NCBI GenBank assembly: GCA_034231615.1
Contig: CM067315.1
Coordinates: 33,292,156-33,356,155 of the forward strand
Source: Meghimatium bilineatum
Lineage: Eukaryota > Mollusca > Gastropoda > Stylommatophora > Philomycidae
Length of the DNA: 64,000 nt
Reading direction: 5' to 3'
Position numbers and translations under genes: made by a program. This document shows positions 57,210-64,000 of the stretch, one piece after another. The number at the start of each line of letters is the position of its first letter. Position 1 is the first letter of the stretch. The notes beneath the pieces were generated by a model, which ran no database searches, was not told where the DNA came from, and saw nothing but the letters and a program-made list of their open reading frames with translations.

Positions 57210-57296
57210 TCAATGTGAGCTGGCACCAGAATACAGGGGGCACCTAACAAAAGTGAGAGGTGCTAGAGACTGCCTTGACCTTCTATCTTGTTGTAT
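57210..57296 (-). CDS. EEF1E1: AIMP3 last exon
   Basis: Acceptor TGTATTTTTCATTTTTATTTCAG-like tract ending TTTCAG, then IQQDRRSRQSLAPLTFVRC and PLYSGASSH to TGA. The pattern IQ...RQ-L-...V/F matches the end of animal AIMP3. One alternative frame (YNKIEGQGSL, stop) is open but would not fit the phase. Confidence 0.8.
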   Translation of the reverse strand: MQQDRRSRQSLAPLTFVRCPLYSGASSH

Positions 57297-60200
57297 CTGA
57301 AATAAAAATGAAAAATTTGTGTTTCAATATTATTTATACACAAGACATAATATGAGTTTCTTCACTGGATTTCTACGTTTGCCCCAGAGAAGATCATTTG
57401 TTAGTGTCACAATTTGATTCTATGTGCTCTGATTACTGGGGAAGTAAAAAATAGGATGTTATATTTGAGAAAACTCTAAAATGTAGGTCAGCTAATGTAA
57501 AACAAATTTGGCCCCTTTCAAGAAATAGAACAAGGAGTTAGACAGGGATGTGTACTTTCACCAGACCTGTTTTATTTTTACAGTGGAAACATAATGTGTG
57601 CAATAGTTGATATTCCAGGAATATCAGTGGGAGGCCATAACATAAATAATATGACACTGTTCTGATTGCTAAAAGTAAGGAAGACCTTCAAGAATTAATT
57701 AATGTAGTAGTGACAAACAGTAAAGAGAAACGCCTCTTCTTAAATTAAAAATAACAGAAGTAATGGTTATTTCAAAGAAACAAAACACCACAGCTTGCAA
57801 GATCAAAGTGAATGATATAGTATTAAAAGGGTCCACCACTGCAAATATTTAGGTACAACGATTACAGCAGATGAAAAAAGTTCAACAGAAATCAGAAACA
57901 GAATAGGGCAGGCAAAAACAACATTCAGAAAAATATGTTGTGTAATATGACCTTGTCCTTAGAAGTGAGGAAGAGAGTTCTGCAGTGCTATATAACTCCT
58001 ATACTAACATATGGATGTGATTCTTGAACAATAAACAAACAAGAAATTGGGAAATTAGAAGTAGTAGAGATGTGGTTCTACAGAAGAATGTTTAGAATAC
58101 CATGGAGTTCCATAAAAACTAATGTTGAGGTGTTTAAAAGAGTCAAATGTGAGACGGAGTTTAGTCAATATTATAAGAAAAAGACAATCTTCATTTTTTG
58201 GCCACGTTATGAGACAAGGAGCTTTGGAGAGCATAGTCACAACTGGAAAGATTGAGGGCAACAACGTGAGAAAATATTAGACAGTTTAACAACCTGACAC
58301 AACAGGGAAACAACAACGATTCTGATACATAATACTGGAGACAATATCTGTGAAATAGCAATGATCGCCTATGCCAACCGACATGGCACCTGATGATGAT
58401 GAAAGAAGCCAAGGGTAGACCTAGAGTACGCTGGATCGACAACATCAAAGAGACATTACACGAACACCAAATAACATTATCTGAAGCTGCCAGAAAAGCG
58501 AGAACAAGAACATTGTATCTCCCTCGACACCCGTAAAGGGTAAAAGAGGAAGGAAAGAAAAAGAAGATGATGGAAGATGATGAAAGATGTTATCCACTCC
58601 CTTGTAATGACATAAGCAGTTTTGGATCTTCCAAACCATGAACTAAGAGTCTGACACTATGACTGCTTTAGTAAATAGTATCTTGGGGAGTCATTTGAAA
58701 CCTGCTGTAACCGCCTCAACTGCTATCCTCATACTAGATATCATGTCAAGAAGGTGTGGCAGAACAGGAATGCTATGCAGGCAACCAGACTGGTAAACTA
58801 GAACAAAGTAGGTGTAGTCAGTTGCTACACACTGAGGGATATTTTGAGGTGGAGATCCGAGCACTTATAGACTGATGGTTCAATGTGCAGTGAGGACGAT
58901 CTTTTGACTAACAAACTGGATGTTATAGGCTAAATAGTCATAAAAAGGTTGATCACAGAAGGTAGTTTTGATCACATAATCAATCAACTGGCCACTTACA
59001 TTGTTGAACCATCTGGATACATTCATGAATTTTTCCTTGTCGTGAAAACTCAAGTTGCTCTGAAACATAAAAGTGACAGTAAGTACTTTTATAGGTCAAT
59101 GAATGAAAAATTCAATAAACATGTCAAATGTTGTGCACAATAAGTTAATACAAAGTAGAAATACACCATCATCTGACATATTCTTTCCAGAATGTGGTCT
59201 TCTATATGGATTCGCTGAACACTGTGATTCTGGGCGAGTTGACCTGCCACAGCTACAGACATGTTTAAACAATCTGATATATCACAGCACTATCATTATC
59301 GTGGGTGCCATTTTCCCCTGTTGCCGTTAACTCTGCCTTCAGCTATTAATCTTTCCATGCTGTATGTCTCTTTATATGACCAAAAAACTCCACTATCTCA
59401 TATGATGTTGCTTCGACGTTTAACACTTCTTGATTTGTATTTTTAGTTGTCCATGGTATTCGTAAAATTCTTCTGTAGCATCTCATTTTGAAAGCAGAGA
59501 TTCTCCTTGTCATTGTTTTATTGAATGTCCATGCCACACAACCGTATATTGATACTGGAAATACTAAGAAAAATGATTTATAAAAATAATAATAAAACCC
59601 ATAACCTGTCAGGGTCATTGGTGTGCCACACTGGAGACATCAGCACACAAAGTCTTCCAAACACCTCTGCCCTTAGCCATTCTGACAAGTGTAAACAAAT
59701 CATGCCCAGACCATTCCTTGATTTGTCAATCCAAGATTTTATTGTCCACCTCTTCTCATTCCAATCTCAACTGTTCCTTACAAACAATTTAGAAAGTGAG
59801 TCCAACCCAAAAGTTTACGGCATTTCACCACTTTCAAAAATGGTTCTTGATAACCAAGTTTGTTTATTTGCTGCAGAACGAATTATTTATCTTGTATTCC
59901 ATATAGCTAATTCTGTAGCATTTGAATCCTCTTTCCGTGGCTGCATTGAGTGTCCAGCTTTTACATCCGTATAAAAGTATACTTAACACAATCTGAATAG
60001 TCTGATCTTTACTGTAATACTTATTGTAGTACTGATCCTACTTTTTCAAATAATATTAAACCTTGCCATGGCAGCCATCACAACCTTGAGTCTGAATGTG
60101 ATTTCATTTCCTGAGATGTTATAATGAAATATTTTGGACCAGAGATATTTGAAGGTGGTATCTTCTTCAAGTTTGTGACCATTTAACCGGAAAATAAAAA

Positions 60201-61732
60201 ATAATTTACTCAATGCTGAATATGTTAAAAAAAATACACACATAATTGATGTATCAGAATCTTTCTTTCTTTTTTTTAAACGATCCCCAGAAATCACAAA
60301 CTGGAGATATATAAACTAATAAAGATGGCATGCAGACTGTGGTATGTTGACAAAAACCGGAGATATAAATTCCAACACAACATGCAGACTGTAGTATGTT
60401 GACAAAAACTGGAGATATAAACTTACAAAGACTATGATATATTGACAAAAACTGAAGATATAAATGGTACATGACCAGCAGATGTGACCAAATCCTGTCA
60501 TAGTAGTCCAACATTTGTAATGTTATGCGCAAAGATATGTAAATCTGTGTTATAATTTGTGAATCTTCTGTGGCATCACAGAAATGTCACATGACAAGCA
60601 GAACTAGCAGACGAGTCGATGCTAAAATGGGTAATGCAACCGCAGATGTCTGTTACACTAGGTAACACTATCCCTAATGTCAACCGTGAGACCACCCCCT
60701 CCCAACAACTACACATCCTGTTCCGTAATATTAGAATTCTAACACCAATCGTAACACACACACCACCTCCCCCACAAAAATTAAATTTCGCTGTCACCCC
60801 TCCAAGCTATATTTGTTGGTTGGCTGGTTGGTTGCTGATCCAGCGGTCCATGGGCTTATGCCCTTAGACCCAATGCCATTAAATGGCATTATATTGCTGA
60901 GAAGTCTGTGGATTTTCGGCCCACCCCGGGACAGAGCCAGAGAATAACTATCACACCTCCAGGAAGGTAGGTTTCAACCTATGAACTGCTCCTAGCCACT
61001 GTAGCCAAGATAGGGTTCACTGTGCTCATTCCCTGCCACCAATTGACTACTGGTTATGCCGAACGTCTCTATTGCTCAAGGCATGCAACAAAATGTTCAA
61101 GTCAAAAGGATTGTCACATCCTGAGTCACTGTGCCTCTATGATGGGCCTCAGCCATAGGAAAATCAGTGATGTCAGTTTCCTCCTCCTCAGTGCTGCACA
61201 GTACATCTCTGGTTCCCTCCCAACCACAGAGGGTGCATACATATATATTCAGGTAAATATGAAAGACATTTCAACAACAAAACAAAATCATAAATGTATA
61301 GATGACATGCCATGAAGCTTTTATAAGAAGATAACCTCAATATAACGGCATGTCATCCACTAAGGTTTTCTGTTGCATGGATGGTATGTCTAGTGGGCCA
61401 TTGGTGAGACCCACAGACGCAACCACATACGTAATCTATATTTGTCAAATTCACACTAATCACAGTTTCATTTTTTTTAACGAACCTATGATTTATTCTG
61501 CTAAAACATCTCCCAGACATGAACCATATAAACTTACAAACAGTGTGGCATATTGACAAAAACTGGAGATAAAAACTTATAAATACAGTGTACAGAGTAT
61601 GGTGTATAGGCAAAAACTGAAGATATATAAACTTACAAAGACAGCGTGTAGACTGTGGTATAGAAGAATGTCAGCTAGTGTCAGTTGATTGCCAACACAA
61701 TACACCTTGTCCTCCAGATAATTGTTCAGCTC
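57210..61732 (-). CDS. EEF1E1: AIMP3 / EEF1E1 homologue, C-terminal three exons
   Basis: AIMP3 (p18) is a non-catalytic GST-fold scaffold of the multi-tRNA-synthetase complex that also acts in DNA-damage signalling in mammals. Visible exons: 61732-61637, 59059-59000 and 57296-57210. They join as ELNNYLEDKVYCVGNQL, TLADILLYHSLHAVF, SNLSFHDKEKFMNVSRWFNN, then IQQDRRSRQSLAPLTFVRC to the stop. The GST C-domain signature (LTLADILLY) and NVSRWF are diagnostic of the family. The exon 3 start matches the human gene's exon border. About 80 of the roughly 170 residues are here; exons for the N-terminal half were not found and may lie right of the window. Introns carry LINEs and an unusual minisatellite. 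Not EEF1B/EEF1G: those lack the NVSRWF block in this form. Confidence 0.9.
57530..58400 (+). mobile_element. LINE fragment, RT with deleted YADD
   Basis: RGVRQGCVLSPDLFYF, then AIVDIPGISVGGHNINN, KTEVMVISKKQ (frameshifted) and later YGCDS and FRIPWSSIKTNVEVFKRVK. It is the same family as 55400-56545, and again the ADD codons are missing at GACACTGTTCTGATTGC. Confidence 0.8.
58400..58530 (+). mobile_element. LINE tail scrap
   Basis: AKGRPRVRWIDNIKETLHEH and QITLSEAARKARTRTLYLP, a clean C-terminal LINE segment. Confidence 0.65.
59000..59059 (-). CDS. EEF1E1: AIMP3 exon, 60 nt
   Basis: Acceptor CACTTTTATGTTTCAG, 20 codons (SNLSFHDKEKFMNVSRWFNN), donor AAT/GTAAGT, phase 0 at both ends. In human the corresponding sequence is part of the final exon, so this lineage has one extra intron. 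Confidence 0.93.
59260..59580 (-). mobile_element. LINE fragment, RT tail
   Basis: VSIYGCVAWTFNKTMTRRIS, then CYRRILRIPWTTKNTNQEVL and YEIVEFFGHIKRH. Confidence 0.8.
59585..60060 (-). mobile_element. LINE 3' tail
   Basis: Minus sense, ending SPVWHTNDPDRLWVL at about 59600; the same family as 17736-18110. Confidence 0.6.
60295..60480 (-). repeat. Minisatellite derived from the AIMP3 exon/donor junction, distal block
   Basis: Minus-sense unit of about 54 bp: CATACCACAGTCTGCATGCC, ATCTTTATTAGTTTATAT, then CTCCAGTTTTTGTCAA; four units. It is separated from the proximal block by inserted LINE sequence. Confidence 0.85.
60820..61430 (+). mobile_element. LINE 3' region (family C), copy 2
   Basis: Matches 16430-17060, including TCGGCCCACCCCGGGACAGA, CACTGTGCTCATTCCCTGCC and GCATACATATATATTCAGG. 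It is better preserved at its start (GGTTGCTGATCCAGCGGTCC). It separates the two blocks of the AIMP3 minisatellite. Confidence 0.82.
61505..61670 (-). repeat. Minisatellite derived from the AIMP3 exon/donor junction, proximal block
   Basis: Unit 1 is the functional junction itself: CTATACCACAGTCTACACGC, TGTCTTT/GTAAGTTTATAT, CTTCAGTTTTTGC. Two further units follow in the intron with CACCATACTCTGTACACTGT and ATGCCACACTGTTTGTAAGT. Confidence 0.88.
61637..61732 (-). CDS. EEF1E1: AIMP3 exon with GST-C signature
   Basis: Acceptor CATCTGCTTTTTCAG, 96 nt in phase 0, donor TTT/GTAAGT. It encodes the helix pair of the GST-like C domain, including TLADILLYHSLHAVF. The 3' 30 bases and the donor are the seed of the adjacent minisatellite. 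Confidence 0.93.
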
Positions 61733-61914
61733 CTGAAAAAGCAGATGAAATGTTTCAATTTGGTTTGAATGTAATGATGCATTTTTTAATAAGTAAAAAT
61801 ATCTGCTATGCATTTCTCAACTTCATAGGGAACAATATATTTGATAGATTTTTTCCAACATATGGGGATCATATATTTTCTCAATTTCATAGGGAACAAT
61901 ATATTTGATATTCA

Positions 61915-62130
61915 TGAGATGTTAGCGATCTCACATTTCAGAGGCTCTGCAAATGAGGGTGGTAGCCATCTCCTCTCCCTCGCACTTTACTTCCCGGATT
62001 AATCTGGTACCCATTTAAGGCTGGGTCGACCTGGGAGCTGTTGCAATCTGAAAAACATTTCCGCCTCAACTGGGGAATGAACCAAGGACCACTCATATGC
62101 GAAGCCATTGCGCTAACCACTGCACTATGC
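61915..62130 (-). mobile_element. tRNA-derived SINE (family T1), copy 2
   Basis: Inverted: GGAATGAACCAAGGACC (B box complement), CGCTAACCACTGCACTATGC (A box complement), GGCTGGGTCGACC and TTCCCGGATTAATCTGG. It is flanked on both sides by CATAGGGAACAATATATTTG, so the SINE sits inside that older duplicated phrase. Confidence 0.82.
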
Positions 62131-62250
62131 AACTACCTTTTCATAGGGAACAATATATTTGATATTGATTTGTTCAAACATATGGGACAAAATGTCTGTA
62201 AAACTTGTTCATTTTCTATACACAGGCATTCAGATGTACTTAACACAGAC

Positions 62251-62638
62251 ATATGGCAATTCCTATCCAGAAATATGGCAATTCCTATCCAGACATATGG
62301 CAATTCCTATCCAGACATATGGCAATTCCTATCCAGACATATGGCAATTCCTATCCAGAAATATGGCAATTCCTATCCAGACATATGGCAATTCCTATCC
62401 AGACATATGGCAATTCCTATCCAGACATATGGCAATTCCTATCCAGAAATATGGCAATTCCTATCCAGACATATGGCAATTCCTATCCAGAAATATGGCA
62501 ATTCCTATCCAGACATATGGCAATTCCTATCCAGACATATGGCAATTCCTATCCAGAAATATGGCAATTCCTATCCAGACATATGGCAATTCCTATCCAG
62601 AAATATGGCAATTCCTATCCAGACATATGGCAATTCCT
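62251..62638. repeat. Minisatellite, 22-bp unit, about 18 copies
   Basis: ACATATGGCAATTCCTATCC plus AG; a variant AAATATGG occurs in about a third of copies, interspersed irregularly. It is open in all three plus frames, giving frames of 132 to 199 codons that are artefacts. Confidence 0.97.
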
Positions 62639-62984
62639 AACTTCTGGTTGAAAATCTGGTACCAATGATCAGTTTAATAGACTGAGGATTGACTAAAAAG
62701 TCTTGTACATTTGATAAAAAATCTCAAATGGCAAACATAATCTGAGTTATGAACCTGCATCATATCAAAGTGCTCAGCTGTCTAGACAATAGTTACCAGA
62801 AACCGCTTGACTAGTGTCACCCACTGCACTTGCTCAGTAGTGATGGTGCCATTCCTTCACCTTTCCAGAGCATCAGCTCTGGTAATCTACTTCATGGTGG
62901 CTGGGTGAACCACTGGAGTAATTTTTATTTCAAAACATAAATAATGAACAAGCGAACTCAAAACCTGGGTTTGCTTTTGGCGAA

Positions 62985-63450
62985 TGATTTAACATTAAAC
63001 TAATGGAGCTCACAGGCATAAAGGATTGACTTTATTGCACTCAGGTTTCCCCATATGCACTCTGCTCCTCTAAATACAACAGCATTCCACCTGCCAAGAA
63101 TACCGCTCCTAGCACGTAACTTCGTAATTTCAAGTGATAGATCCCAGTATTCCTCCCTTAACTGGATTAGTGTAATGCAGTCTTGCAGGATATGTTCCCC
63201 GGTCTGTGCTGCCTGCCCAAATGGACACAGAAGTGATGGACCCAATATTAGTCTATTTAACTGGCTGTTTAGTCTGTTGTGTCCTGTCCTGATGCGGACG
63301 ATGATAACCTGCTCGGCTCTGTCAAGATAGTGATAGTTGTATTTTGGGTGTTTGACCTTCCTAAAACTTTGATGAGGGCCCTCTTTTCCTAGTAGGTGGT
63401 TTCTTGGTCTTTGTGTTCCTGTGTTTCTAGCAACATTTGACTTCATTGAT
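62985..63450 (-). mobile_element. LINE fragment, post-RNase H region
   Basis: A 148-codon minus frame: GTQRPRNHLLGKEGPHQS, RAEQVIIVRIRTGHNRLNSQ, LLCPFGQAAQTGEHILQDC, then LGRWNAVVFRGAECIWGN. It is the least damaged copy of this segment. Confidence 0.85.
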
Positions 63451-63584
63451 CATCTTTCATCCACTATCATCAAGGCAACCACACATTTTAATATGTTGAA
63501 CTGTTTCAGACTGCTCCCATCTACTTTGATGTTACATTCTGAAGGATATTTGTTCTTTACTATTAACATTACTTCAGTTTCTTT

Positions 63585-63875
63585 TTCTTATGTGTTTGCT
63601 CTCAAACTCCTGCAGATTAGCAGGATGTAGTCCAGAGAACTGAATGCATTGTCATGGTATACAGCTTGGCTGTAAACAGATATCAAGTCATGGTTTACCA
63701 CTTGCCTTTTAGCTTGACATGTCCAATTTCAGTTTGATAATTCTGATCACTTTGACATTGTATGGAATGGGATAACCAACTCCATCCCCAAAGATCTCCT
63801 GAGTCGCCTATCACAACATGCATGCAGGTCACAGTACTGCTATTCTTTGCTCCCCTTTTGGGCCCAAGCTGCACA
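63585..63875 (-). mobile_element. SINE family A, near full length
   Basis: CTCCTGCAGATTAGCAGGAT, ATGGGATAACCAACTCCATC, CATGCATGCAGGTCACAGTA and CCCCTTTTGGGCCC, in inverted orientation. Confidence 0.8.
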
Positions 63876-63914
63876 AAGATAATTCTGCTATTCAGAACTA
63901 AGCTCTTGACTTAC

Positions 63915-63993
63915 TTTTGCAAGTATATTTATCAATTTTGTCTATCTTGTGTATGTCAGATACATGAACTAACTGGGCCAGTTTCTGACCTAC
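63915..63993 (-). CDS. Weak candidate exon at window edge
   Basis: Minus-strand TTTACAG acceptor and AAAA/GTAAGT donor bracket 79 nt, open in one frame as VGQKLAQLVHVSDIHKIDKI and DKYTCK. It does not resemble the AIMP3 N-terminal half and its acceptor has little flanking sequence, so it may belong to another transcript or be chance. Confidence 0.22.
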
Positions 63994-64000
63994 CTGTAAA

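Noticed and set aside
62041-62668. 199-, 169- and 132-codon frames with WQFLSR/HMAIPIQ repeats
   Set aside because: Three frames of the same 22-bp minisatellite; a real protein repeat would favour one frame.

Overview
This is a window of an AT-rich, repeat-laden animal nuclear genome. Genes are split into short exons with GT/AG junctions, and several kilobases of transposon debris separate the exons. A mollusc or close lophotrochozoan is the best guess: the best-preserved gene is a mitochondrial-clan cytochrome P450 of the kind known from snails (Lymnaea CYP10). That guess is an inference. There are no bacterial operons, CRISPR arrays or prophage. Exon joins were made by eye from splice signals, phase and protein-family fit.

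Genes, left to right. (1) 2237-2399 (+): last coding exon of a gene whose body lies left of the window. (2) 5973-28191 (-): a complete mitochondrial P450, ten coding exons joining in phase to about 537 residues, with every diagnostic P450 motif. (3) About 36.6-47.1 kb (+): three or four exons of an unrecognised coiled-coil protein. (4) 57210-61732 (-): the last three exons of the AIMP3/EEF1E1 homologue, a tRNA-synthetase-complex scaffold; its 5' exons lie beyond the window or were not found.

Mobile DNA fills the rest. The most notable element is a complete hAT transposon (12766-15593) with 8-bp target duplications, terminal inverted repeats and an uninterrupted transposase frame, inside P450 intron 7. 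A non-autonomous hAT at 32982-33258 sits inside one SINE copy and carries another. Two retroposon families, called A and B here, recur about twenty times; both end in the same tail followed by (GAA)n. There are also tRNA-derived SINEs, foldback MITEs, many 5'-truncated LINE reverse-transcriptase and RNase H fragments, and hammerhead-like motifs of the Penelope type.

Tandem arrays are frequent (units of 15, 22, 28, 31, 32, 35, 42/28, 49 and about 54 bp). The most unusual one, in the AIMP3 intron, repeats the gene's own exon 3/splice-donor junction. Most long apparent reading frames outside the genes above are artefacts of these arrays or relics of LINEs. No undescribed multi-gene system was found; the strongest candidates for follow-up are the hAT element, the splice-junction minisatellite and the paired SINE families.
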